Source: Baffinella frigidus
Taxonomy: Eukaryota; Cryptophyceae; Cryptomonadales; Baffinellaceae
Reading direction: 5' to 3'
Assembly (NCBI GenBank): GCA_026770585.1
Contig: MU646440.1
Span: 183,595 to 195,198 of the forward strand
Length of the DNA: 11,604 nucleotides
Shown: positions 6,360-11,604 of the stretch, in pieces
How positions within the stretch are numbered: position 1 is the stretch's first letter
Layout of the letters: each line of letters opens with the position of its first letter
Program-made: the position numbers and the translations under genes
Notes under the pieces: model-generated
Database searches by the model: none
What the model saw: the letters and a program-made list of their open reading frames with translations, nothing else
Told to the model about the DNA's origin: nothing

Positions 6360-6380
6360 GTGAGTACGGACCCGGGATGG
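6360..6380. repeat. Inverted repeat arm left of A5
   Basis: GTGAGTACGGACCCGGGATG plus one G at 6360-6380 is perfectly inverted at 6544-6564. The two 21-base arms flank element A5 (6388-6507) with a few bases on the left and about 36 on the right. Confidence 0.85.
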
Positions 6381-6387
6381 TCACGCC

Positions 6388-6508
6388 TACAGGGGTACCT
6401 CGCTCACAAGAAAACACCCACCCCCTAGGACCGCCATAGGGTCCTAGACATGGTCCTACTGTAGGGTCCTAGGGGGGGGCGGTTTCTTATGAGCGAGGTA
6501 CCCCTGTC
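6388..6508. mobile_element. MITE family A, copy A5
   Basis: Near-complete copy: left TACAGGGGTACCTCGCTCAC, right TTATGAGCGAGGTACCCCTG. The right-hand TA is TC here, a single change. Core CCTAGGACCGCCATAGGGTC then CTACTGTAGGGTCCTAGG. It lies inside a perfect 21-base inverted repeat. Confidence 0.88.
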
Positions 6509-6543
6509 AAGTCGTCATCCCAAAGTCATCTCCCGAGGCGGGC

Positions 6544-6564
6544 CCATCCCGGGTCCGTACTCAC
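6544..6564. repeat. Inverted repeat arm right of A5
   Basis: The reverse complement of 6360-6380, perfect over 21 bases. A related but imperfect segment (GAGGCGGGCTCGTCCCGAGA) occurs at 5953, showing that this is part of a wider dispersed repeat. Confidence 0.85.
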
Positions 6565-6661
6565 ATGGTCATCTCCCGGCGGGGTCAAGCTCCCTGGGGG
6601 ATGTGAGACGACCCTCGCCCCCTTGCCCCCGTGTTCGCGGAACATGGACAGGTGATGAGCC

Positions 6662-6766
6662 TATCCCTTAAGTGCCCAGTAGGATCATACGCCCTACGGT
6701 AGGGCCCTAGGACCTGCCTAGGACCTCTTGGCCGTCAAATTTGGCGGCATGGACACTTGAGCAATA
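6662..6766. mobile_element. MITE family C, copy C2
   Basis: The left end TATCCCTTAAGTGCCCAGTA, core TACGGTAGGGCCCTAGGACC and right end GGACACTTGAGCAATA mark a C element whose right arm has its own hairpin CCGTCAAATTTGGCGG-like segment. Its terminal TA at 6765-6766 is also the left TA of element A6, so the two are directly abutted. Confidence 0.82.
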
Positions 6767-6886
6767 CAGGGATGCCTAGCTCATAAGAAACCGCCTCCCC
6801 CCCTAGGACCACCATAGGGTCCTCGGCGTAGGCCTACTGTAAGATTCTAGGGGGGGGGCGTTTCTTATGAGCAAGGTACCCTTGTA
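6765..6886. mobile_element. MITE family A, copy A6
   Basis: Complete but diverged copy, TA on both sides: left TACAGGGATGCCTAGCTCAT, right CTTATGAGCAAGGTACCCTT then GTA. Core CCTAGGACCACCATAGGGTC then GGCCTACTGTAAGATTCTAG. It ends about 50 bases from the proposed stop of gene 2 and may lie in its 3' region. Confidence 0.85.
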
Positions 6887-6933
6887 GTGGTTCCGGAGCA
6901 TGGATGGGTGATGAGCCTCGAGTGGTTCCGGAG
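6886..6933. repeat. Short direct repeats in gene 2 3' region
   Basis: AGTGGTTCCGGAG occurs at 6886-6898 and 6921-6933. The segment between, GGATGGGTGATGAGCCT, resembles GGACAGGTGATGAGCCT at 6647, just before element C2. CCTCGAGTGG at 6917 matches the end of the G element, so a remnant of G may be present. Confidence 0.6.
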
Positions 6934-6935
6934 GA

Positions 6936-6983
6936 TCAGTCCTCCTGCTCCATTCGAAGCTTCTCGAACATGGCGCTCTGCGA
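6936..6983 (-). CDS. Gene 2 exon e (last exon)
   Basis: After GTGCAG on the - strand, the frame reads SQSAMFEKLRMEQED and stops at TGA (6936-6938). Phase 0 at its acceptor matches the phase 0 end of exon d. The composition continues the Glu/Met/Arg helix of the earlier exons. The acceptor lacks a clear pyrimidine tract and the frame is open further upstream, so the exact start is less certain than the coding nature. Other exons could lie between this and exon d. Confidence 0.5.
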   Translation of the reverse strand, partial: SQSAMFEKLRMEQED

Positions 6984-9900
6984 CTGCACCCCATCCGCTA
7001 TGTTCAGCGATATTGACATTTGCCAGCGAAATTGACATTTGACATTTACAATTGACATTTGTAAAGCGTAAAATTGACGTTTGCAAACCGGCACGTGATC
7101 CACCTCCCAGATCACGCGCATTCCTCTGACGTGTACAGAGGTACCTCGCGCATAAGGACCCCCCCCCCCCCTACGACCCTCCAGCAGGCCTGTCTATCCC
7201 TACCCCATCATCGGTGTTCAGCGCAATTTCATCCGGACGAGTATTCATAATGGATACGATTTCGGGGATCTCCGATTCGATTTTGGTGTATCTCGGGGCT
7301 CTGAATGAAGTCTAGATAGACGACTGTCTTATTTATACCCCTTAAGATACACCAAAATCGTATTCATTATGAATACTCGGCGGGATTAAATTTCATCGGG
7401 TCCCTTTAAAAAAATACGCGAGTTCATCGGGCCCCTCTATGAGGTACAATAAAATGTACCTCATACTCAGGGGTACAATAAAATGTACCTCATACTCAGG
7501 GGTACAATAAAATGTACCTCATACTCAGGGGTTGCTGGAGCCATTCGGTGCATTTAGCTTTTAATCTCTTTGATATGCACCGGAAATAGTTCAGATGGAA
7601 CCCTCTCTGTATTCAGTGTGGGTAGGAGGGCAAAAGTTGGCTGATAGTCTGCCCGAAGGGGTACAGGAGTACCTCGCTCATAAGAAACTGCGCCCCCATA
7701 GGACCCTACAGTAGGACCATGCCTAGGGCCAGGAGAAGGAGCAAGTCGGCCACTAGCCCTAGCAGGTGGCTCAAATAGTGCTCTGGAACATTTTCTATTT
7801 ACCTTGACATTAGTTTCGCAAGCGTCGAGCTCTGGACGCTTCGCTGGGCCCTGAAGCGGCTCAAATCGCCTCTACGCTCCGAAAAAGTCTAAAAAGGGGG
7901 TACGAAATCAAAAAAGGGTGTGAGGTAGAGGCGATTTGATCCGCTTCAGGTCCAAAAACAGGTCTCAGGGCTGGACGCTTCCGTAACGAACATCGGGGTC
8001 GGATCCGACCCCGATGCAAGGTAAATTCGTAGACCTTCCATGGCACTATTTGAGCCGCTTGGGAGGGCTGGAGGAATGGCGGCCACAAGGAGGAGCACGC
8101 TGGCAGGTTGCTAGGTAGGTATCCTTTAAGTGATCAGTAGGCGCATACGCCCTACGGTAGGGCCCTAGGACCTGCCTAGGGCGAGTTAGGGCGAATATTC
8201 ACCCTGTGGTCACTTAAGGGATAGCCAGTGAGCGGGTGTCTGTGGGTGGGTGGGTGGGGGGGGCGGTGAACCATGCGCATGACGGCGTTCTGGTCCTAGT
8301 GTCAGAACGAGAGAGAGACCGTTGTTGACCAGCACCAGTGCGCGGGTGTCTGTGAGTGGGGGGGGTGCGGGGCAACCATGCGCATGGCTTCCATCTGGTC
8401 CTTTTTCGCGACGGATTGGAGGAAGAGCACGCTGGTAGCTCGGTAGCTAGGTAGGTAGGTAGGTAGGTAGCTAGGTAGGTAGGTAGGTAGGTAGGTAGGT
8501 AGCTAGCTACAGGCAGCGAGCGGGTGACTGTGGGTGGGTGGTGGGTGGGGTGAACCATGCACAAGCCGGCGTTCTGGTCCTTTTTCGCGATGACCCGGGG
8601 GGTTGGTTAGCTAGCTAGCTAGGTAGCTAGCTAGGTAGGTAGGTAGGTAGGTAGGTAGGTAGGTAGGTAGGTAGGTAGGTGGGTACAGGGTGTGAGCGAG
8701 TGTCTGTGGGTGCGTAGGTGGGGGGGCTGAACCATGCGCATGGCCTCCATCTGGTCCTTTTTCGCGATGACCCTTGGGGTTTACGTGGCCACACGGTGGA
8801 CTACGAACCTTTCATCAACAGTCAACTTACCTGAAGACAACTAACTTTAAGGATTTTTCTAACGCAAATCGGTCACGTAACACCCCGGAATCCGGGGTCG
8901 CCGAAACCCTCGTAGCCCGCCGAGTGGGTGGGGGGGGTGAACCATGCGCATGGCTTCCATCTGGTCCTTTTTCGCGACGGCAATCTCCATCTCCTCGTGT
9001 TGCCTCGCCAACTGCTCCCTGCATTCAGAGGATAGAGTCGCTTTATTCAACTGCACTGAGAATCCGGATGTTTTGTAAAAGTCAACACCCACACCAATCT
9101 GTCAACTTTAGAAACGAGATACACCATCGGTGTACTTCGCTTTTCGATTTTCGCCCTGAGGTGACTAATACAAAAACATCGCCCTGGCTGTTAACTGGTC
9201 ATTGTGCAGTAAGAGACAAGACGTCATTCAACTGAGAGACAACACTTAGTTGAAATGGCCAACTGTAGTCAAGAGAAACACGGCAGCTGCTCCCTGCAGC
9301 GCTGCGAGACAACAGCTGAATGATTCATTCAGCTGTTGTCTCGCAGCAGCTGTTGTCTCGCAGCAGCAATGATTGATTCAGCTGTTGTCTCGCAGCAGCT
9401 GTTGTCTCGCAGCACTGCAGGGAGCAGTTTCCCCAAGCCTGCCCGTGACTGGTAATAAAGAATTGGTGTCTCGCACTGCAGGGCATTCAGAGGATAGAGT
9501 TGCTTTATTCAACTCGTCACCCCATGCAGTGCGAGACGTGAACGCGCCACCTTGAAGTCAACAGCACTGCTTTTACCCTGCAATGAGAGGCCAGCTTCCA
9601 TTCTCCCAGCAGTGAGAGACAGGCCTCCATTCAACAGGACATTCTTGGCCAAGAATGTCAAGACAATATAATGCGGAAACGGTTTCGATTTAGAAAACCA
9701 TTGGATTCAATGAAAATTACTACACGAATACTTTAATATTACTAGTAAAACTCATTGTGTGTAGTAAACTTCATTGCCAGAAAGTTTTAATTAGAACCGT
9801 TTCCCTATGAAATCTTGCCAGGCCAGGGCCGTCAACCACTCGAGGCTAGAAATGGGACCATTTTAAAACAGGATTTCTTTCACAAGTGAAGAAAAAAACA

Positions 9901-10851
9901 GATATGTGTAGAAAATTTCGCACAAATAGGGGCGTTTGGTCACGTAGCTGGGGGAATTCCCCCAGCTACGTGACCAAGCCTGCCCGTGACTGGTACTAAA
10001 TTTAACAACCCCACATTTAAAATGCTCCCTCTTCCAGCCTCGAGTGGAAGGTTCCACCACTCTATCTGCTCTCTGTAGTGCGAGACAAGCCGGAATTCAG
10101 CTGAGAGACACGCCTTCATTCGACTGGTCACGCCGAAAAGAAACTGCAGTCAGGACAATGACTTTTGGTGGGAAATCAGACCTGCGGAGCTTGCGCTGGA
10201 ACTCGTCGTCCTCATCGCGCATGTGCGACGACAACTCCTTCATCAGGTTCTTTTTCTCCTGCGCTCGTGCCTTCTCCGACGCGATCTTGATTGCCTGCCA
10301 CCCAGAATCAACATTACGAGAGATGATCAACTTTCTCCGAAAGAACGTCGGAGACCACACAGTGGGCTTCGAAGGAAACTTCGACAGAAACCCCGGTAGA
10401 AATGTCGGTTAATGAGATGTCTTTACCGGCCAGCCAGAATGATCTCTCGCTCTCTCACACACACACCTTCTCTCGGATCTCCCGCTTCCGTGCGCGCTCA
10501 AGCTGCTCCGGTCCGAACTCCATCTTGCGACAGTCGAACGACACCTGGTTTAGGGTTCAGGGTTTGGGGTGAAGGGGTGAAGGGTTTGGGGTTTGGGGTG
10601 AAGGGTTTAGGGTTTAAGGCTGAGGATTTAAGGCTGGGGGTTTAGGTTTTGGGGTTTAGGGTTTGGGGTTTGGGTTTTGGGGTTTAGGGTGTCGGGTGTA
10701 GGGTTTAGGGATTAGGGTTGAGGGTTGCGGGTTAAGGGTTGAGAATTTAGAGTTTAGGGTTCAGGGTTTGGGGTTGAGAGTTTAGGGAGCACACAATGTC
10801 GTTGTGCGACTTCCCGGCTTTGTAGTAGGCTGTGTAGGACGGCGCGTGCTC
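6936..10851 (-). CDS. Gene 2: five-exon gene model, coiled-coil protein of unknown family (3' part)
   Basis: Model read on the - strand: exons 10851-10795, 10544-10467, 10294-10182, 9018-8943 and 6983-6936, joined by GT-AG introns of 250, 172, 1163 and 1959 bases. The coding sum is 372 bases, 123 residues plus TGA, and every junction keeps phase (0, 0, 2, 0). The protein begins with a Tyr-rich stretch, then is almost wholly Glu/Lys/Arg/Gln/Met helix with no proline, typical of a coiled coil; many ciliary and cytoskeletal proteins look like this, but I cannot assign a family. The N-terminus is incomplete; a further exon at 11169-11121 is possible. The introns consist largely of telomere-like repeats, palindromes, MITEs and AGGT microsatellites. 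Inference from sequence alone. Confidence 0.62.
7015..7085 (-). repeat. Short tandem repeat of ATTGACATTTG
   Basis: ATTGACATTTGC, ATTGACATTTGACATTTAC, ATTGACATTTGTAAAGC and ATTGACGTTTGC lie in tandem just upstream (in the - strand sense) of the last exon of gene 2. They give open frames on the - strand that merge with exon e; these are repeat artefacts. CAATTGACATTTATT also occurs at 833 in element K. Confidence 0.7.
7134..7192. mobile_element. MITE family A, copy A7, truncated
   Basis: The left end TACAGAGGTACCTCGCGCAT then AAGGACC and a C-run, with a decayed core (CTACGACCCTCCAGCAGG). There is no right arm. Intron d-e of gene 2. Confidence 0.7.
7227..7390. mobile_element. MITE-like element X, copy 1
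   Basis: 164 bases, the same length as the copy at 10943-11106. The left end TTTCATCCGGACGAGTATTC pairs with the right end GAATACTCGGCGGGATTAAA. Inside, CGATTTTGGTGTATCT pairs with AGATACACCAAAATCG. The left arm carries an extra 21 bases (TTCGGGGATCTCCGATTCGA region), giving an asymmetric fold. No coding capacity. Confidence 0.9.
7443..7532. repeat. Three tandem 29-base repeats with a GGTACA/TGTACC hairpin
   Basis: Exact or near-exact units GGTACAATAAAATGTACC-TCATACTCAGG with a period of 29 (T of GTACA at 7445, 7474, 7503). Each unit holds a 6-base-pair stem around ATAAAA. Near-identity suggests recent expansion. Intron d-e of gene 2. Confidence 0.92.
7662..7732. mobile_element. MITE family A, copy A8, truncated
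   Basis: Left end TACAGGAGTACCTCGCTCAT then AAGAAAC, core ATAGGACCCTACAGTAGGAC then CATGCCTAGGGCC. The right arm is missing. Intron d-e of gene 2. The stretch 7533-7660 before it holds only a weak CGGTGCAT/ATGCACCG inverted pair. Confidence 0.8.
7768..8056. mobile_element. Nested fold-back element M
   Basis: Outer arms: GGCTCAAATAGTGC (7768) and GCACTATTTGAGCC (8043-8056), with looser pairing over about 40 bases down to TTTACCTTG / CAAGGTAAAT. Inner arms: CCTGAAGCGGCTCAAATCGC-CTCTAC (7851) against GTAGAGGCGATTTGATCCGC (7924). A perfect 26-base palindrome, CATCGGGGTCGGA and its complement, is at 7991-8016. The outer and inner arms share GCGGCTCAAAT, suggesting one element inserted into a relative. 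Confidence 0.75.
8120..8223. mobile_element. MITE family C, copy C3
   Basis: 104 bases: TATCCTTTAAGTGATCAGTA at left, GTGGTCACTTAAGGGATA at right, core GCGCATACGCCCTACGGTAG then GGCCCTAGG. Nearly identical to C1. TA at both ends. It lies between element M and the exon-edge repeats in intron d-e of gene 2. Confidence 0.88.
8437..8509. repeat. AGGT/GCTA tetranucleotide microsatellite 1
   Basis: Runs of AGGT with GCTA interruptions (GCTAGGTAGGTAGGTAGG). It lies between exon-edge copies 2 and 3 of gene 2. The Pro/Thr/Tyr/Leu repeats of the open frame on the - strand are an artefact of this. Confidence 0.95.
8608..8685. repeat. AGGT/GCTA tetranucleotide microsatellite 2
   Basis: A second run, starting GCTAGCTAGCTAGGTAGC and becoming pure AGGT for about 50 bases. 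It lies between exon-edge copies 3 and 4. A short remnant GCTAGGTAGGTAT at 8110 borders element C3. Confidence 0.95.
8943..9018 (-). CDS. Gene 2 exon d
   Basis: The acceptor is TGAATGCAG; one base completes Arg from exon c, followed by 25 codons containing EMEIAVAKKDQMEAMRM, and the donor is ATG|GTTCACC. Continuous helix-forming residues agree with coiled coil. The frame would run on into Pro-rich sequence encoded by the C-run of the intron. The 3' edge of this exon is the parent (or a sibling) of four further copies at 8225-8775. Its start sequence, GCAGGGAGCAG, also recurs in intron c-d. Confidence 0.68.
9019..9660. repeat. Intron c-d repeats with ATTCAACTG and GCGAGACA motifs
   Basis: CATTCAGAGGATAGAGTCGC-TTTATTCAACT (9022) recurs at 9483. 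Variants of CATTCAACTGAGAGACA appear near 9222, 9613 and 10105, and TGCGAGAC near 9303, 9469, 9528 and 10079. The first block directly abuts the exon d acceptor. No coding signal on either strand outside exon d. Confidence 0.7.
9287..9427. repeat. Nested palindrome block
   Basis: A perfect hairpin with 23-base arms and one central base occupies 9301-9347 (left arm GCTGCGAGACAACAGCTGAA then TGA). TTCAGCTGTTGTCTCGCAGC plus a second GTTGTCTCGCAGCA is then directly repeated from 9377. Outer arms CTGCTCCCTGCAG (9287-9299) and CTGCAGGGAGCAG (9415-9427) close the block; the latter word matches the exon d acceptor and start. Confidence 0.9.
9675..9804. mobile_element. MITE-like element H
   Basis: Ends GGAAACGGTT and AACCGTTTCC, followed inward by looser pairing (GATTTAGAAAAC / GTTTTAATTAGA) and a strong inner pair CAATGAAAATTACTACAC / GTGTGTAGTAAACTTCATTG. 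About 130 bases, AT-rich centre. It contains GAAAATTACTACAC, shared with elements K and G1. Confidence 0.8.
9834..10049 (-). mobile_element. MITE-like element G, copy 2
   Basis: Reverse-orientation copy of the element at 2468-2680: AACCACTCGAGGCT at left, AGCCTCGAGTGG at right, and the same body. Its centre is a perfect 42-base palindrome at 9936-9977 (TTGGTCACGTAGCTGGGGG around AATT). Frames through it give the same protein-like string in both copies simply because the element is conserved. Intron c-d of gene 2. Confidence 0.85.
10182..10294 (-). CDS. Gene 2 exon c
   Basis: Between GTGGCAG and CGCAG|GTCTGA on the - strand lie 37 codons plus two bases, including KARAQEKKNLMKELSSHM followed by an Arg/Asp/Glu-rich helix. 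No stop or proline in frame; GC-rich codon use (GAG, AAG, TCG, CTC). This is the longest and clearest exon in the window. The AG+G split codon joins it to exon d as Arg. Confidence 0.72.
10453..10466. repeat. Short CA dinucleotide run at a splice donor
   Basis: CTCTCACACACACAC on the + strand, so that the proposed exon b donor reads AAG|GTGTGTGTGTGAGAGAG. The donor thus lies at the edge of a GT/GA microsatellite, which leaves several overlapping GT choices two bases apart; only the first keeps the frame shown. Confidence 0.7.
10467..10544 (-). CDS. Gene 2 exon b
   Basis: The acceptor is AACCAG, immediately after the telomere-like intron; 26 codons in phase 0 at both ends, including FDCRKMEFGPEQLERARK and ending REIREK before GTGTGTG. 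Charged, GC-rich and unlike the flanking simple repeats. It begins the coiled-coil stretch. Confidence 0.7.
10548..10790 (+). repeat. Degenerate TTTAGGG-type block forming most of intron a-b
   Basis: About 33 units of GGGTTTA and variants (GGGTTTG, GGGTTGA, GGGTTCA, GGGTGAA). In the gene 2 sense strand this is CCCTAAA-type and runs up to the exon b acceptor (CCTAAACCAG). Open frames through it on the + strand are artefacts. Confidence 0.9.
10795..10851 (-). CDS. Gene 2 exon a (first clear exon)
   Basis: On the - strand, ACCCCAG precedes 19 codons containing SYTAYYKAGKSHNDI, followed by GTGTGCTCCC as the donor. Phase 0 at both ends. It is an island of complex sequence in the midst of TTTAGGG-type repeats on both sides, which supports selection for coding. 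It lacks a start codon, so the protein must begin further upstream. Confidence 0.6.
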
Positions 10852-10861
10852 CTGGGGTATA

Positions 10862-10906
10862 CGGTGTAGGGTTTAGGATTCAGGGTTTAGGGTTTAGGCT
10901 TCAGGG
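10862..10906 (+). repeat. Second TTTAGGG-type block
   Basis: About six units (GTGTAGGGTTTAGGATTCAG then GGTTTAGGGTTTAGGCTTCA). It continues the telomere-like DNA on the far side of exon a, so that exon a interrupts a single array. Confidence 0.85.
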
Positions 10907-10942
10907 CATAGCAGGATAGCGAGCACGATTCTGCCTACGGAA

Positions 10943-11106
10943 TCTCATCCGGACGAGTATGCATAATGAATACGATTTCGGGGATCTCCGATTCGATTTT
11001 GGTGTATCTTGAGGCTCTACATGAAGTCTAGATAGACAACTGTCTTATTTATACCCCTTCAGATACACCAAAATCGTATTCATTATGAATACTCGGCGGG
11101 ATTAAA
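10943..11106. mobile_element. MITE-like element X, copy 2
   Basis: 164 bases, about nine tenths identical to 7227-7390 or better, with the same ends (CATCCGGACGAGTATGC; GAATACTCGGCGGGATTAAA), the same asymmetric stem and the same TATACCCCTT interior. Orientation is the same as copy 1. It would lie in the intron upstream of exon a of gene 2. Confidence 0.9.
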
Positions 11107-11120
11107 TCCAAAACATGAAC

Positions 11121-11169
11121 CACGCCAGAGCGCTCGAAACATCCACTTTTGACATGTGTCAGGGGGAAT
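11121..11169 (-). CDS. Candidate further upstream exon of gene 2
   Basis: Between TGTACAG and GTG|GTTCATG on the - strand there are 49 bases: one base plus 16 codons including THVKSGCFERSGV. It ends in phase 0, which fits exon a, and its donor GTTCAT resembles that of exon d (GTTCAC). Another frame is also open here and the segment is short, so this is tentative. An ATG at about 11208 (- strand) with a short open stretch could be a start but does not match in phase. Confidence 0.3.
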
Positions 11170-11249
11170 CTGTACAAGATGAACCCTGAACCCTAGAAAG
11201 GTGAGTTGGGAGGGCGGGCGGGACCGCGTGCGCTGTCATTGGGTACTTG

Positions 11250-11604
11250 CGAGAGAGAGATAGAGCGCGCGCGCGAGGGAGAGAGGGAGATAGAGGGAGA
11301 TAGAGGGAGAGAGAGGGAGATAGAGGGAGAGAGAGGGAGAGAGAGGGAGAGAGAGGGAGAGAAAGGGAGAGAGCGCGAGAAAGAGTGCGAGAGAGAGAGA
11401 GAGAGAGCGAGAGCGAGAGAGAGAGTGCGAGAGAGAGAGAGAGAGAGAGAGGACGAGAGAGAGAGAGAGCGCGCGAGAGAAAGCGAGCGAGAGAGAGAGA
11501 GCGCGAGAACGAGAGCGAGAGCGAGAGCGAGAGCGAGAGCGAGAGCGAGAGCGAGAGCGAGAGCGAGAGCGAGAGCGAGAGCGAGAGCGAGAGCGAGAGC
11601 GAGA
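11250..11604 (+). repeat. GA-rich simple repeat
   Basis: A purine-only tract of GAGA, GAGAGGGAGATA (about 11278-11360) and finally pure GAGCGA hexamers from about 11512 to the window end. It reaches the window edge, so its full length is unknown. It would lie upstream of gene 2. No coding feature in it. Confidence 0.97.

Larger units (their letters stand above)
8225..8775 (-). repeat. Four extra copies of the gene 2 exon d / intron junction
   Basis: On the - strand, the exon d end (CGCGAAAAAGGACCAGATGG, AAGCCATGCGCATG) and the start of its intron (GTTCACC, a C-run, ACCCACAGACACYCGCTC) recur with junctions near 8272, 8377, 8556 and 8733, before the true exon at 8943. Two copies keep AKKDQMEAMRM intact and two read KDQNAG or DQNAVMRM variants. 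Spacing is 105, 179, 177 and 210 bases. AGGT microsatellites sit between copies. Any of them could be a decoy or alternative splice site. Confidence 0.82.

Noticed and set aside
7443-7532. CRISPR array
   Set aside because: Three directly abutting 29-base units with no variable spacers; it is a tandem repeat in a eukaryotic context.
8214-8564. 116-codon frame on the - strand rich in Pro, Thr, Tyr and Leu
   Set aside because: It is the translation of AGGT/ACCT and ACCC microsatellites and of the exon-edge copies; no independent coding signal.
8774-9235. 153-codon frame on the + strand, the longest in the window
   Set aside because: It runs opposite to exon d of gene 2 and across its repeats; it has no consistent composition and includes intron repeats.
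9863-10060. Shared protein-like string in frames of 2433-2657 (+) and 9863-10060 (-)
   Set aside because: The similarity comes from the two copies of element G, a fold-back without coding capacity; the frames shift relative to each other and end at different stops.
11161-11212. Good splice donor AAAG|GTGAGT on the + strand near 11201
   Set aside because: All three frames of the preceding stretch back to the nearest AG contain stops, so no + strand exon is supported.

Overview
The window looks like nuclear DNA of a eukaryote, most likely an alga or another microbial eukaryote with plant-type telomere repeats. It has no long open reading frame and no bacterial-style gene. It does have spliced genes with very short exons and GT-AG introns, degenerate TTTAGGG/CCCTAAA-type arrays, long GA-rich and AGGT microsatellites, and a very dense set of small inverted-repeat elements (MITE-like). 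I cannot name the species. TGTAA next to AATAAA downstream of one gene is compatible with, but does not prove, a green-lineage alga.

Two convergent genes can be assembled by hand from exons whose phases agree. Gene 1 (+ strand, about 1426-3967) has three exons, 300 coding bases and a predicted 99-residue protein. Gene 2 (- strand, 10851 down to 6936, possibly with one or more exons further upstream) has five exons, 372 coding bases and a 123-residue C-terminal part rich in E, K, R and Q that should form coiled coil. I recognise neither family. Both protein products are gene predictions by eye and need transcript support. Nearly all other open frames are shadows inside repeats.

Layout: 1-53 telomere-like repeats; 220-1300 upstream repeats (elements L1, J1, K, J2, N); 1426-3967 gene 1, whose two introns hold a TGTACA minisatellite and elements D, I, G1, B, L2, F and A1; 3890-5440 an array of at least eleven degenerate copies of the end of gene 1's last exon plus its 3' region, with A-family elements inside; 5570-6900 intergenic repeats with elements C1, A5, C2 and A6; 6936-10851 gene 2, whose 1959-base last intron holds A7, A8, X1, a 29-base triple repeat, M, C3 and four extra copies of an exon-intron junction, and whose 1163-base intron holds palindromes, H and G2; 10548-10910 TTTAGGG-type repeats that form most of another intron; 10943-11106 element X2; 11250-11604 GA-rich simple repeat.

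The main theme is repetition at exon edges. In both genes short exon edges together with adjoining intron or 3' sequence have been copied in tandem (exon 1 donor side, exon 3 acceptor side and last exon with 3' end of gene 1; exon d donor side, and perhaps its acceptor side, in gene 2). The second theme is a group of TA-bounded MITE families (A, B, C/D, F) that have different ends; A, B and C/D share a CCTAGG-rich core, while F shares its ends with A. A near-identical empty site for one A copy lies within the window.
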